From Peribacillus simplex (GTDB taxonomy: Bacteria; Bacillota; Bacilli; Bacillales; DSM-1321), in the NCBI RefSeq assembly GCF_001578185.1, contig NZ_CP011008.1, positions 4,306,001 to 4,370,000 on the forward strand: 64,000 nucleotides of DNA, read 5' to 3'. A model generated the notes under the pieces. The model saw only the letters and a program-made list of their open reading frames with translations. It ran no database searches and was not told the origin of the DNA. Made by a program: the position numbers and the translations under genes. Position 1 is the stretch's first letter. The number at the start of each line of letters is the position of its first letter. Below, in pieces: positions 44,471 through 53,722 of the stretch.

Positions 44471-45168
44471 TTTGCTTCCTTCATGACATAGCCAACGCCT
44501 CTTACGGTATGAATGAGCGGCGTATCAAAGCCATATTCGAGCTTTTTGCGAACATATCGGATATACACATCCACTACGTTTGTTTCTCCATAGAAATCAT
44601 ACCCCCAAACTGCTTCCAGAATTTGATCCCGGTTTAGCACTTGACGCTTATTCTTCAGTAAATATAAAAGTAAATCATACTCCTTTGGGGTTAGGTCAAT
44701 TTCATTTTCTCCTCTAATGACTTCGCGCGTTTTGACATTTACCTTTAAATCAGCAGTATTTAGCCATTCACCATCTTCATTTTCCCTTGAAGGTGCGCCA
44801 GTTCGCATTCTTAAAACCGCACGAATTCGAGCAAGCAATTCTTCAATTTGGAAGGGTTTTGTGATGTAGTCATTCGCGCCGAGATCAAGACCGGAAACCT
44901 TATCTTCAACCGAGCCCTTTGCCGTTAACAGGATGACAGGAGTGACGGTGTTTTTCGTACGAATTTTACGAAGCAGCTCGATTCCGCTTATGCCTGGAAG
45001 CATGACATCCAATAAGATCAATTCCCACTTTTTTGATTGAAATGCTTCAAGGGCTTCATATCCGTCCATTGCCCTTCCGGTTTGATAGCCTTCGATTTCG
45101 AGCTCTAATTCAAGCAATCTCAAAATTTTCTCTTCGTCTTCTACAATTAATATTGATTCTTTATTCAT
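44467..45168 (-). CDS. ykoG: OmpR-family response regulator, YkoG-like
   Basis: The 233-residue regulator has a receiver domain (ILIVEDEEKILRLLELELE, phospho-acceptor in LILLDVMLPGISG, lysine in YITKPFQIEELLARI) and a C-terminal winged helix (EIDLTPKEYDLLLYLLKNKR, NVVDVYIRYVRKKLE, HTVRGVGYVMKE). AAGGAGG precedes the ATG. It is the first gene of the kinase/PepSY operon and probably activates it. Confidence 0.88.
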   Translation of the reverse strand: MNKESILIVEDEEKILRLLELELEIEGYQTGRAMDGYEALEAFQSKKWELILLDVMLPGISGIELLRKIRTKNTVTPVILLTAKGSVEDKVSGLDLGANDYITKPFQIEELLARIRAVLRMRTGAPSRENEDGEWLNTADLKVNVKTREVIRGENEIDLTPKEYDLLLYLLKNKRQVLNRDQILEAVWGYDFYGETNVVDVYIRYVRKKLEYGFDTPLIHTVRGVGYVMKEAK

Positions 45169-45311
45169 TTGGAATGCCTCCTTTTGTGGGGATTTTTTTG
45201 TGGTATTCTGTCAGGAAAATTCATTCAAAACATTGTTTGTTTTCCTGATCACGAGATTGATAGGGAAGCGAAGTTCAAGAAGAAAAAGGCTGCCTCAGCA
45301 ACCTTACTTGT

Positions 45312-45628
45312 TTAAGAAAGTAATGATACTGTTATCTGACCACCTTTAAAGTTTAAAATAAGGCTATCCAATGGTTCCTCTAATACTTCGCTTCGAATGA
45401 AATATGCAGTTCCCAAAGTCGAATTTCTAGCAAAAGGAACATCTTCATTAGGCGGAAAAATCCACATCAAAACAAGATAAAGGTAGTTTCGGAAAAATTA
45501 ATTTCCTTGGCTATTTGTTGGATTTCATTATCTGAAATACTTCCAACTTTTTTAAAAACCGCGAGTTGATTTCCTGTATATTTTCCATTTGAAAACACAT
45601 CAACAAAAGAATAATTAATCCTCTCCAT
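45312..45628 (-). pseudogene. phzF-family isomerase, truncated and frameshifted
   Basis: From the ATG at 45628 (behind GAGGGGAAG) the frame reads MERINYSFVDVFSNGKYTGN, then NEIQQIAKEINFSETTFIL and a stop. After a shift it resumes as IFPPNEDVPFARNSTLGTAY and SLILNFKGGQITVSL, then stops. These match the N-terminal domain of PhzF-type isomerases/epimerases (NFSET, PF-GHPTLGTA), with GH changed to RN. The C-terminal two thirds are missing. It is clearly non-functional. Confidence 0.75.
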
Positions 45629-45732
45629 AAGACTTCCCCTCGTTTACTTTTTAGTCATTTAATGAATGTACCAATTATTGCACTTAAATTTTTAAAAATA
45701 AAGACGCTATTTGCCCAGTTAGCCCCATAAAA

Positions 45733-45755
45733 AAAAAGAGCTGCCAGAGCAACTC
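45733..45755 (-). repeat. 23-bp terminator-like repeat, copy 1
   Basis: AAAAAGAGCTGCCAGAGCAA plus CTC is identical to 46119-46141 and flanks the EamA relic with it. On the minus strand it reads as a hairpin (GAGTTGCT / AGCTC-like pairing) with a T run, so it can act as a terminator. Confidence 0.65.
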
Positions 45756-45794
45756 TCATGTTGAAAGTCCTATTTACATTGGACCTTATTTCAC

Positions 45795-46070
45795 TTATAA
45801 ATCAACGTCCGTCTTTATAATTAGGTTCGATAAACTCACACCAACTAAAGTCACTACTACTCCTAATAAAGCTAGCATGGTTGGAATTTCCCCTAACAAA
45901 AGCCATGAAATAACAACTACAGCAGGTGTCAAATACAGCGAACTTGTTGCTTCTGATGCCCCAACTTTTGAAGTAATATAAGCAAGAGCAAAATACGGAA
46001 TAACCCTTGGAAAAAGACCTAAATAAATCACAGCATATGTCGATGAAACCCCACCAAAGAACATCCTCTT
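45795..46070 (-). pseudogene. EamA/DMT transporter, C-terminal relic
   Basis: The last 90 or so residues match the final helices of an EamA drug/metabolite transporter (YAVIYLGLFPRVIPYFALAY, LYLTPAVVVISWLLLGE, ALLGVVVTLVGVSLSNL). EamA proteins have about 300 residues and ten helices; the first two thirds are absent. The frame runs further upstream only as unrelated sequence through the repeat at 46119. Identical 23-bp repeats on both sides suggest deletion by recombination. Confidence 0.7.
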
Positions 46071-46118
46071 CACAACCATTTTATATATATATTTCACCAT
46101 AATATTTAAGCGCATAAG

Positions 46119-46141
46119 AAAAAGAGCTGCCAGAGCAACTC
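46119..46141 (-). repeat. 23-bp terminator-like repeat, copy 2
   Basis: This is an exact direct repeat of 45733-45755, 386 bp away, on the other side of the EamA relic. Confidence 0.65.
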
Positions 46142-46207
46142 CCTTGTTAATTCTAAATCCCCAATGATGAACAAAGACCACATTAAAATCTTAAAAACCA
46201 TAGAATT

Positions 46208-46438
46208 CTATATTAAGAAACCTTGGGTGGCGACATAGAAAACAAATAACGAGACAGCAAGACACATATACCCCCCAAATCCTTTTCGATCCTTTTGAAG
46301 TTCGATAAATCCTATCACCAGCATCATTAACCCCAGGAACAACATGGTATACGGTAATAACTCGGAATTCCCAGTAATTAACTGAGTTGCTGATAAAGCA
46401 ATAACAATGATCCCTAAGATGATTCTAACTATTTTCAA
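46208..46438 (-). CDS. DUF3953 (YczI-like) small membrane protein
   Basis: The 76-residue protein has three hydrophobic segments (IILGIIVIALSATQLI, YTMLFLGLMMLVIGFIEL, MCLAVSLFVFYVATQGFL) with a charged QKDRKGFG loop. It resembles DUF3953/YczI proteins of Bacillus, whose function is unknown. The TTG start lies behind AAGGGGGAA. It is monocistronic. Confidence 0.7.
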   Translation of the reverse strand: MKIVRIILGIIVIALSATQLITGNSELLPYTMLFLGLMMLVIGFIELQKDRKGFGGYMCLAVSLFVFYVATQGFLI

Positions 46439-46673
46439 GAAATATTCCCCCTTATCCTAATCCACTAATTATACCATTTTGTATAAACTGGGCTTTAGAC
46501 TTTTTCGTTAGTTACATTTTATCTGTTCACCCAATTGATCTTAGGTGCAATTGCGGTCAATATTATTCCGTCAACCTATGTCATTACTTCATTTACATTT
46601 TCGATGTTCGCGTTCGAGTTTTAATTTTTCGATTCAATCAACATTCAATTGTCAGATCAAAAAGGGATACTAG

Positions 46674-47123
46674 TCATGAATTATACGTTTGCCCATTTTT
46701 GTAAGTGAATGTGTAGTTTCCTTCTTTTTCCAATAAAACCGGCAAGTACTGTGCAACCATTTCAGCAATTCCAAGGTTATGTGGATGGAGTATCCAATCA
46801 ATCGATTTCCATTCCAGAATACCTTCCCGCGTTTTTTTCGGTGTTTCATATTTTAAATGTTCATCCGCTTCATACAAATATACATATATTCCATCCAGTT
46901 CACCTTCCGGGGTCTCCCATATTACCGTTCCTTTAGAAAAAAAGGCCTTTAACTCTATTCCAGTTTCCTCCAATACCTCACGCAGTGCACCTATATCAGG
47001 GGTTTCACCTTTCTCGATTTTGCCCCCCACTCCGTTCCAAACACCCATAATTGGAGCTTTCTCCCGATTAAGCATAAGTATTTCATTATTTTTCTTTACA
47101 AAACAAACTGTATACTTAAACAT
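46674..47123 (-). CDS. Nudix hydrolase, MutT-like 8-oxo-dGTPase type
   Basis: The 149-residue protein starts MFKYTVCFVKKNNEILMLNR and carries a complete Nudix box, GKIEKGETPDIGAL followed by REVLEETGIEL (Gx5Ex7REUxEExGU). The length and start match Bacillus MutT, which hydrolyses oxidised nucleoside triphosphates. I start at the ATG at 47123, 12 bases after AAAGGGG; the upstream in-frame extension has no family match. Its promoter region runs into the minisatellite that begins about 170 bp upstream. Confidence 0.85.
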   Translation of the reverse strand: MFKYTVCFVKKNNEILMLNREKAPIMGVWNGVGGKIEKGETPDIGALREVLEETGIELKAFFSKGTVIWETPEGELDGIYVYLYEADEHLKYETPKKTREGILEWKSIDWILHPHNLGIAEMVAQYLPVLLEKEGNYTFTYKNGQTYNS

Positions 47124-47294
47124 TTTATAAAGTGACCCCTTTACCATTAGTTTCATAAAACATTGGCTTGTCATCTGCCTCCAACACACTCTCAAATTTT
47201 AACAATGAATAAAGAATCCGTAAACGTCCTGCGTCGAAGAATGAATGAACTCCCCCATTAGATATAAGTTTCATAGCTTCTATTTTTGCGCAAA

Positions 47295-48204
47295 ATAGTT
47301 ATTTAACTCGTGTATTTTGCTATTTAATCCTATATTTCGCTGTTTACTGGTGAGGTTGCGCTATTTATTCATGAAATTTGCTGTTTACTCGTGAATTAAT
47401 GCTCTTTACTACTGTATTTCGTTGTTTACTCGTGAATTTCCGCTCTTTACTCTTGAGTTTTGTTGTTTTACTCGTGAATTTCCGCTCTTTACTCGTGAGT
47501 TTTGTTGTTTTACTCGTGAGTTTCCGCTCTTTACTCGTAAGGTATGCTGTTTTACTCGTGAATTCGTACTTTACTCATGAAATTTGCTGTTTACTCGTGA
47601 ATTTCCGCTCTTTACTCGTGAGTTTGGCTGTTTTTCTCGTGAGTTTTCGCTCTTTACTCTTGAGTTTTGTTGTTTTACTCGTGAGTTTCCGCTCTTTACT
47701 CGTGAGTTTTGCTGTTTTACTCGTGAATTCGTGCTTTACTCATGAAATTTGCTGTTTACTCGTGAATTCGTACTTTACTCATGAAATTTGCTGTTTACTC
47801 GTGAATTAATGCTGTTTACTCTTGAGTTTGGCTGTTTTACTCGTGAATTCGTGCTTTACTCATGAAATTTGCTGTTTACTCGTGAATTAATGCTCTTTAC
47901 TCCTTTATTTCGTTGTTTACTCGTAAGTTTCCGCTCTTTACTCGTGAGTTTGGCTGTTTTACTCGTGAGTTTCTGCTCTTTACTCGTGAATTAATGCTCT
48001 TTACTCGTGAGTTTTGCTGTTATACTCGTGAATTCGTGCTTTACTCTTGAAATTTGCTGTTTACTCTTGAGTTTTGTTGTTTTACTCGTGAGTTTTGTTG
48101 TTTTACTCGTGAGTTTTCGCTCTTTACTCGTGAGTTTTGTTGTTTTACTCGTGAATTCGTGCTTTATTCATGAAATTTGCACTTTACTCGTGAATTCTTA
48201 TTTT
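47295..48204 (+). repeat. Minisatellite A, about 45 units of 19-22 bp
   Basis: Units follow the form TTTACTCGTGA(A/G)TTnnnGCTn, with variants TTTACTCATGAAATTTGCTG and TTTACTCGTGAATTCGTGC. Units at the left edge are the most diverged. Blocks of several units recur (for example 47707-47760, 47831-47880 and nearby), which points to segmental duplication. Because many units are 21 bp, long open frames run through it, with repeats such as LLVSFRS, but they lack ribosome sites. The same core occurs inverted at 60168-60355. It separates the P450 gene from the Nudix gene. Confidence 0.9.
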
Positions 48205-48262
48205 ATATCATTACTTGTGCAAAAAAAGCAGCGATCCTCTTGGAATCGCTGCTCCCTGTTAT

Positions 48263-51200
48263 TTATGCTCCTGCCCAAACATCCTTGGCATATCTGCCAT
48301 TCTCCTCTAAGGATTGCAGCCATTCTGTGGCTTCTTCTTTAGTTGTTTGATAGAAATGCATATAGCTGTCGATTAATGTTCGTTCAACATCGGGTGCCAT
48401 TTTGCTTCCGTCTCCGCAGATGTATAGGTGTCCTCCTTCTTTTAATAAAGGAAGAATGTCTTGAGCGTTTTCCGCTAACCGGTTTTGGACATATGTTTTT
48501 TCTTGACCGGGACATCTTGAGAATGCGGTGTGCAGTGTTACAAGTCCCTCATGTTCGGCTTGCACGAGTTCTTCTTGATAGAGGAAATCGTGTTCAGGAT
48601 TACGGCATCCGAAGTAAAGGTGGGCCGACCCTAGGGTTTCACCTTTTTTCTTAAGAGCGCGACGAGCCTGAATGAATCCTCTGAATGGTGCAATTCCTGT
48701 TCCGGGGCCAATCATGATGATTGGTTTCTCCGTTTGCTCCGGAAGCTGGAAATTGGATTGCGGCGTATTGATAAAGCAGGCTACCTTGTCGCCCTCGGAG
48801 CGTTCTGCCAAATAATTCGATGCAATTCCTTTGTATTCCCCGTTGCCGCTTAAAGCCTTCCCACGGACGACGCTGACCGTGATGCTTGCTTCTCCTTCCT
48901 TGTGGAGTGGTGAGCTTGAAATAGAGTAGTATCTTGCTTTTAAAGGTGGCAGTAAAGCCAGGAAACGTTCAAATGGGATTTCACATGCAAGGTACGTTTC
49001 TGTCAGATCAAGCATGGTCATGCGCTTGTTCAGGATTTCTCGTTTATAGGTACTGTCCTCAAGAAGATTTTCAAGTTCTTTTACATGGGGAGGACATACC
49101 GTGTGAGTGGCAAGCGCCCGAATCTGAGACCGGGTGGCTGGTTCTTGGAACTCCACATGATTGGATAGTAACTCCTCGAGTTTTATAGGTTTTCCTGTAG
49201 GAAGATGGGCAGCTTTTCCCGAATCCCCAGTCAGATTGACATAATCCTGGCCATTCAGGCTGAATCGACTGAGCACTCGCTCGACAAGTTCAGATGGATT
49301 TTGAGGAAGAACCCCGAGATGGTCACCTTCCTTATAATAAATGCCCTCTGGCACAGTTAGCTCTATATGCCGTGTACTTCTTCCGCTTTCTACATGTTGT
49401 AATTCGAGATTTCTTTTTACAATCGATGTAAATGCATGATGGGTGCGGGCGAGTGGCGTGCCGCTCACATTACTTACGAAGTTCATCGTAATCGAGCTGA
49501 CTAACCGTTCATTCATATTCACTTCGATGTTCAGGGTTTCGGCAAGATTTGGCCAAAGTGCTTCTGTCCATTTCTCGTAATCCCCTTCAAAATCATCGCT
49601 TGCATCTCCATAGCCTGTTTCTGATAGCCTCACTGCTCCTTTTTGTTCCAGCCGTTCATCAATGAAAATCGGAATGCGTTGGTACGTATTGGCCCAATTG
49701 CGGTCTCCGCAGCCAAAGACCGCATAGTGAACACCATCCAAAGTGGCATCATGACTTTCCTTCAGCCATGAAACAAAGTCATCCGCATTATCCGTGGGAT
49801 TTCCATTATAAGATGCCGAAACTATGAGAACGGCCCCTTCTTGAGGAAGTCGATTGGTGTAATCATTCAAAGGGGCAACCCTGGCATTGAAGCCTTGTAG
49901 CTTCCCTGTTTCAGCAAGATCACGAGCAATCCCTTCAGCTGTTCCCATGTTTGATCCAAACAGGACGAGTAATGGTGTGCCATGCGCAGATTCGATGGAA
50001 GATGCCGTGGCTCCTTTGTCCGCAGACTTTGGTTCTGGAGAAGCAACGGTAAACGACATCGCCGGCTTTCTAGGTGAAACGCGCATGGTCAATCCGTCCG
50101 GTTTGAGAGTCAAGGTTTCTTTAACATCCAATTGATAATCTTCATGATCAATCAAGTCAAAGTGCTGTAAAACCATTCCGAGCACCAATGTCGCTTCATG
50201 AAGGGCAAACTGCTGTCCGATACAGGCTCGCTGCCCGTTTCCAAACGGTTTATAAGCATGATAAGGGATGGAATCCAAATTCTCGAACCGCTCAGGAATG
50301 AATGATTCAACGTCATCACCCCAAACGGATGGATCACGGTGAAGCTCAGGAATAAGCAGCGTGAACACATCCCCTTTCTTCACGGTGTATTTTTCGTCCA
50401 AAATGGTATCTTCTTTCGCATAAACGGAAAACGCCGGAGCTGTCGGCCACAGACGAAGCACTTCATTCAGCACCATACGGACATATTTTAGCTTTTTCAC
50501 TTGTTTGTAATCAGGAACATCGTCACCCAGCACTTCATCTACTTCCTGCTGTGCTTTTTTTAACTTGTCTCTGTTATTCATGAGGAAATAGATGGCGAAC
50601 GATAGGAGGCCGCTCGTCGTTTCATGTCCAGCTATTAAAAAGGTAATGATTTGAAAACGGATATTTTCATCATCCAGTGATACGCCCGTTTCAGGATCGA
50701 CCCCTTTCAACATATGTGAAAGAAGGTCATCTTCTCCCTGATCACCATTTTGTTTTCGTTCAGCAATCATTTCATCCACTAGAGAGAACATATATTGAAT
50801 GTCTTCCCTGAATTGTTTTTTAGACTTGACCATCAGTTTATCTTGAATGCCAAGTCGCTGCGTTTGGCTCATCGCTTCATCCAACGCACGCACCATACTG
50901 GTGACAAAAGGATGGGTGGTCTCCCGATAAAAACTGTTAAAGCGGTAATTGAACCCGCAGAGACCGATCGTATCCAAGGTCAAACGTGTCATATCTTCAG
51001 GAACATCAATCACATCAGCCGGATTCACGCGAGTCCATTTCTGAATGAGTTGGGTTGCAAGATCCACCATTTTAGCATGATACCCCTTCATTGCCTGCTG
51101 GCTAAAGCTGGGCAGCAGGATGTTATGGGCCTTTTTCCAATTCGGCTCGGCCGTTTCACTTGTGAAGAGACCATCGCCACCAAATGCTCGCACTTTTTGC

Positions 51201-51430
51201 AGTGAAGGACCGACTTTCTTATCAAACCTTGTTTCATCACAAATTTCTTTAGCGAGGGAAGCACTGGATACGAATGTAGAGATGCGACCAGGAAATTGGA
51301 ATTGAAAAACCGGTCCAAGTTCTCGTGCCAGCTTCATATATGACTGAAGCGGTTTATCCTTATCTATTATAGGCAGGCTGCCTAGGGGGCCGTATGACTT
51401 TGGCTGTGGAAACTGAGTTGTATTTTCCAT
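48263..51430 (-). CDS. Self-sufficient cytochrome P450-reductase fusion (CYP102A, BM3/CypD type)
   Basis: This 1055-residue enzyme hydroxylates fatty acids using NADPH and O2 in one chain. The P450 domain (about 1-460) has the I-helix AGHETTSG, the ExxR region ([12 protein letters not shown]) and the heme loop [14 protein letters not shown] with its cysteine. A linker precedes the FMN domain ([19 protein letters not shown]), and then the FAD/NADPH domain ([34 protein letters not shown]). It is the homologue of B. megaterium P450 BM3 and B. subtilis CypB/CypD. GAGGTG precedes the ATG. An operator lies 32 bp upstream, but the repressor gene there is broken. Confidence 0.95.
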   Translation of the reverse strand: MENTTQFPQPKSYGPLGSLPIIDKDKPLQSYMKLARELGPVFQFQFPGRISTFVSSASLAKEICDETRFDKKVGPSLQKVRAFGGDGLFTSETAEPNWKKAHNILLPSFSQQAMKGYHAKMVDLATQLIQKWTRVNPADVIDVPEDMTRLTLDTIGLCGFNYRFNSFYRETTHPFVTSMVRALDEAMSQTQRLGIQDKLMVKSKKQFREDIQYMFSLVDEMIAERKQNGDQGEDDLLSHMLKGVDPETGVSLDDENIRFQIITFLIAGHETTSGLLSFAIYFLMNNRDKLKKAQQEVDEVLGDDVPDYKQVKKLKYVRMVLNEVLRLWPTAPAFSVYAKEDTILDEKYTVKKGDVFTLLIPELHRDPSVWGDDVESFIPERFENLDSIPYHAYKPFGNGQRACIGQQFALHEATLVLGMVLQHFDLIDHEDYQLDVKETLTLKPDGLTMRVSPRKPAMSFTVASPEPKSADKGATASSIESAHGTPLLVLFGSNMGTAEGIARDLAETGKLQGFNARVAPLNDYTNRLPQEGAVLIVSASYNGNPTDNADDFVSWLKESHDATLDGVHYAVFGCGDRNWANTYQRIPIFIDERLEQKGAVRLSETGYGDASDDFEGDYEKWTEALWPNLAETLNIEVNMNERLVSSITMNFVSNVSGTPLARTHHAFTSIVKRNLELQHVESGRSTRHIELTVPEGIYYKEGDHLGVLPQNPSELVERVLSRFSLNGQDYVNLTGDSGKAAHLPTGKPIKLEELLSNHVEFQEPATRSQIRALATHTVCPPHVKELENLLEDSTYKREILNKRMTMLDLTETYLACEIPFERFLALLPPLKARYYSISSSPLHKEGEASITVSVVRGKALSGNGEYKGIASNYLAERSEGDKVACFINTPQSNFQLPEQTEKPIIMIGPGTGIAPFRGFIQARRALKKKGETLGSAHLYFGCRNPEHDFLYQEELVQAEHEGLVTLHTAFSRCPGQEKTYVQNRLAENAQDILPLLKEGGHLYICGDGSKMAPDVERTLIDSYMHFYQTTKEEATEWLQSLEENGRYAKDVWAGA

Positions 51431-51461
51431 TTTATTAGCACCTCTTTTATTAGATTAAAAT

Positions 51462-51483
51462 GCGAAATGAACGTTCATTCCGC
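51462..51483. promoter_or_regulatory. Bm3R1/FatR-type operator before the P450 gene
   Basis: The palindrome around AATGAACGTTCATT, with GCG and CGC at the ends and one mismatch, matches the 20-bp operator of Bm3R1 (CGGAATGAACGTTCATTCCG). It lies 32 bp upstream of the P450 start codon. Confidence 0.8.
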
Positions 51484-51501
51484 TTAATTGTTGAAAATGT
51501 C

Positions 51502-51800
51502 TCAAACGTGCAACCGGACAGAATCCCAAAAACTTTCTTCCACATCTGCCAAAAGCTTTGATTCAGGTTCTAGCTCCCCAATGAGGACAAGCTGCGCAAG
51601 CTCAAGAAAATTCTCCGTAATTTCTTTTTTCTCTTTTCCTGAATCAAAGAAAGTTTTAAATATATTCAATAGCCCTTGAAAGCTAGCATTTAGGGCTCCA
51701 CTATGAATCTTTATTAAATAAAGAGCTAGATCCTTCCCTGTCGTAAAATGAACCATTGATTTGAAAATATGGTGGACCTGGTTGGGAATCAAATCATCAT
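51502..51800 (-). pseudogene. Bm3R1/FatR-like TetR repressor without DNA-binding domain
   Basis: The readable frame gives VHHIFKSMVHFTTGKDLALY, IKIHSGALNASFQGLLNIFK and a tail DVEESFWDSVRLHV. This aligns with the ligand-binding half of Bm3R1 (FHHIFEGMVTFT, LGFIKTHSQGT, GVEESLWAAL). The N-terminal helix-turn-helix of about 80 residues is absent. AAAGGGTG and an ATG at 51800 survive but lead to a stop after three codons (MMI). The P450 gene is 71 bp downstream, the normal operon order. Loss of the repressor should free the P450 operon unless another regulator uses the operators. Confidence 0.75.
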
Positions 51801-51823
51801 GATTCACCCTTTTTTTATAAGAT

Positions 51824-51845
51824 GCGGAATGAATGTTCATTTCTG
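51824..51845. promoter_or_regulatory. Second Bm3R1/FatR-type operator
   Basis: GCGGAATGAATGTTCATTTC resembles the operator at 51462, with core AATGAATGTTCATT. It lies just upstream of the broken repressor gene, where bm3R1 is normally autoregulated. Confidence 0.7.
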
Positions 51846-52000
51846 TTAATGTAAGTGTATACTCATTAAAATTCCATCTCAATCGCGCATAGTACCCATA
51901 TTTTGTGAATTCTTTATAAACGAATAGAGACAAAAGACCTATACACCTTATTTCAACGAGTTAAACCGTCACTAAACAACATCTTTTGACTCATGCAAAA

Positions 52001-52023
52001 AAGAGCTGATCGTCACAGCTCTT
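52001..52023 (-). terminator. Terminator of yvdC
   Basis: AAGAGCTG / CAGCTCTT with a 7-base loop, followed by TTTTTTGC on the minus strand. Confidence 0.75.
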
Positions 52024-52098
52024 GTACTGGTTAGCTAAAGTAAGGCTCATGCCCTTTATTAAATTAAACTTCATGTTTACCCATTAAATGAAAAGAGC

Positions 52099-52419
52099 TT
52101 ACGCCTGATAATAGCGTTCAGATAGTTTCTTTTTATGTGCATTAAACACTTCTTCCAATGGGATATCGTACTTATTCGCAATCACAATCAAGTTACCTAG
52201 TACATCTCCCAATTCTTCTGTTAACTCCTGTTTATTCTCATTAAACGTACCGCTTACTTCATCAGGTCTATCCCTGCCAATCTCAAGGGAGCGAATGGCG
52301 CGTGCAACCTCGCCAGTTTCTTCTGCCAAAAAGCCAATGCGAATGAAGATGTCCAATTCTGACCATCCTCGTGCTTCATAATAATCTTTTACCCATTGTT
52401 GAAATTCAGTGACGTTCAT
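52099..52419 (-). CDS. yvdC: MazG-like nucleotide pyrophosphohydrolase, YvdC-like
   Basis: The 106-residue protein is a single MazG domain: TEFQQWVKDYYEARGW, LAEETGEVARAIRSLE (EExxE metal site) and LTEELGDVLGNLIVIANKYD (ExxD). It hydrolyses nucleoside triphosphates. B. subtilis YvdC also has 106 residues and lies beside yvdD, as here. I start at the ATG at 52419, six bases after AAAGGTGG; an ATG six bases earlier touches that site. Confidence 0.88.
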   Translation of the reverse strand: MNVTEFQQWVKDYYEARGWSELDIFIRIGFLAEETGEVARAIRSLEIGRDRPDEVSGTFNENKQELTEELGDVLGNLIVIANKYDIPLEEVFNAHKKKLSERYYQA

Positions 52420-52516
52420 ATTCATCCACCTTTCATTCAGATGATTCAAGTTTAACAAATCCCCCTGAATTTTGTATGATAAGAAAGGAAGATTACTAAA
52501 TGGGAGATGTGATATT

Positions 52517-53098
52517 TTGAAAAGTCTAGCTGTATTTTGTGGATCAAGCATTGGTGCATCTGCTATCTATGTAGAAGAGGCTAAAAACCTGGGTGCGGAA
52601 CTGGCAAAACGTAATATTACCCTTGTTTATGGGGGCTCAAGTGTAGGAATCATGGGTGCAGTTGCAGATTCCGTTTTGGAAGCAGGCGGAAATGTAATTG
52701 GAGTCATGCCAGATTTTCTAGAAAAAAAAGAAATAGCACATAAGAGCCTGACCGAACTGATTGTCGTGGAATCCATGCATGAAAGAAAAGCAAAAATGGC
52801 TGAGCTTGCAGATGGGTTTATGGCTTTGCCAGGCGGACCAGGAACATTAGAAGAATTCTTTGAGATCTTCACTTGGGCTCAGCTTGGACTTCATCAAAAA
52901 CCTTGCGGGCTCTTAAATATTAATCATTATTATGATCCTTTGGTCGCTTTATTCAATCATATGTCCGACGAAAAGTTCCTTCATGAAAAATTCCGTTCCA
53001 TGGCGCTGGTAGATGTTGAACCAAATGGACTCCTTGATCAATTCAATACATATGAACCGCCAACCGTAAAAACCTTCATTACTGAAAAACAGACCTGA
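52517..53098 (+). CDS. yvdD: LOG-family protein YvdD, nucleotide 5'-monophosphate phosphoribohydrolase
   Basis: The 193-residue Rossmann protein carries the LOG motifs: LAVFCGSSIG, LVYGGSSVGIMGAVAD, SMHERKAKMAELADGFMALP and PGGPGTLEEFFE (the PGGxGTxxE motif). LOG enzymes release bases from nucleoside 5'-monophosphates. It is divergent from yvdC, the neighbour also found in B. subtilis. I start at the TTG at 52517, behind GGGAG; the length then fits YvdD (191). Its 5' end is partly duplicated at 54770. Confidence 0.9.
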   Translation: MKSLAVFCGSSIGASAIYVEEAKNLGAELAKRNITLVYGGSSVGIMGAVADSVLEAGGNVIGVMPDFLEKKEIAHKSLTELIVVESMHERKAKMAELADGFMALPGGPGTLEEFFEIFTWAQLGLHQKPCGLLNINHYYDPLVALFNHMSDEKFLHEKFRSMALVDVEPNGLLDQFNTYEPPTVKTFITEKQT

Positions 53099-53115
53099 TC
53101 GTTCAAAAGCAACAG

Positions 53116-53139
53116 GCCAAGGTCAATAGTGACCTTGGC
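53116..53139 (+). terminator. Terminator of yvdD
   Basis: GCCAAGGTCA / TGACCTTGGC with a 4-base loop, then TTTTCTCC. It may also serve fabZ from the other side. Confidence 0.85.
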
Positions 53140-53157
53140 TTTTCTCCTATTGAGAGA

Positions 53158-53583
53158 TCAATCGCCAAAAGCAAATATGAGCTCTGTCTCGCATACAGTT
53201 TCTCCATCAACAGTAGCCCTTCCTTTTCCTTTGCCGATAGGACCTTTTAAGCGAGTAATCTCCACTTCTAAACGTAATTGGTCCCCTGGTCTTACTTGCC
53301 TTTTAAAGCGACAATTATCGATCCCAGCCAATAGCCCCATACGCCCTTGATTTTCTTCTTTTGTAAGCATAATAACAGCACTTACTTGTGCTAAAGCCTC
53401 AACGATCAATACACCTGGCATCACTGGGTGATTTGGAAAATGCCCATTAAAAAACTCTTCATTTGCTGTTACATTTTTAATGGCCACCGCTCTCTTTCCT
53501 TCTTCCAATTCCAAAACCCTATCAACTAAAAGAAATGGATAGCGATGCATGATAATATCTTTGATTTTTTGTATATCAATCAA
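53158..53583 (-). CDS. fabZ: 3-hydroxyacyl-ACP dehydratase FabZ
   Basis: The 141-residue hot-dog-fold enzyme removes water from 3-hydroxyacyl-ACP in fatty-acid elongation. It shows [20 protein letters not shown], the active-site histidine in [20 protein letters not shown] with the catalytic glutamate, and [17 protein letters not shown]. The TTG at 53583, seven bases after GGGGGA, gives the exact B. subtilis length (141). It stands alone. Confidence 0.93.
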   Translation of the reverse strand: MIDIQKIKDIIMHRYPFLLVDRVLELEEGKRAVAIKNVTANEEFFNGHFPNHPVMPGVLIVEALAQVSAVIMLTKEENQGRMGLLAGIDNCRFKRQVRPGDQLRLEVEITRLKGPIGKGKGRATVDGETVCETELIFAFGD

Positions 53584-53689
53584 TAGTAAGTCCCCCATTG
53601 CGATGAATTGTTTTCACTTTATTTTACCATCAGTATCATCATATGGATATTTTTGTATCTACAACACTGCACTTCGTTCAACAAAAAAA

Positions 53690-53705
53690 GGCTGCCTGAG
53701 CAACC
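53690..53705 (-). terminator. Terminator of bcrC
   Basis: GGTTGC / GCAGCC (one G-U) with a 4-base loop, then seven T's on the minus strand. Confidence 0.65.
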
Positions 53706-53722
53706 CTGTTTGTTGATTTCTC

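Noticed and set aside
47378-48342. Open frames of 143 and 111 codons within the minisatellite (repeats LLVSFRS, LLVNSCFTHEIC)
   Set aside because: They arise from the 21-bp period of the repeat, have no ribosome site and are interrupted where unit length changes.
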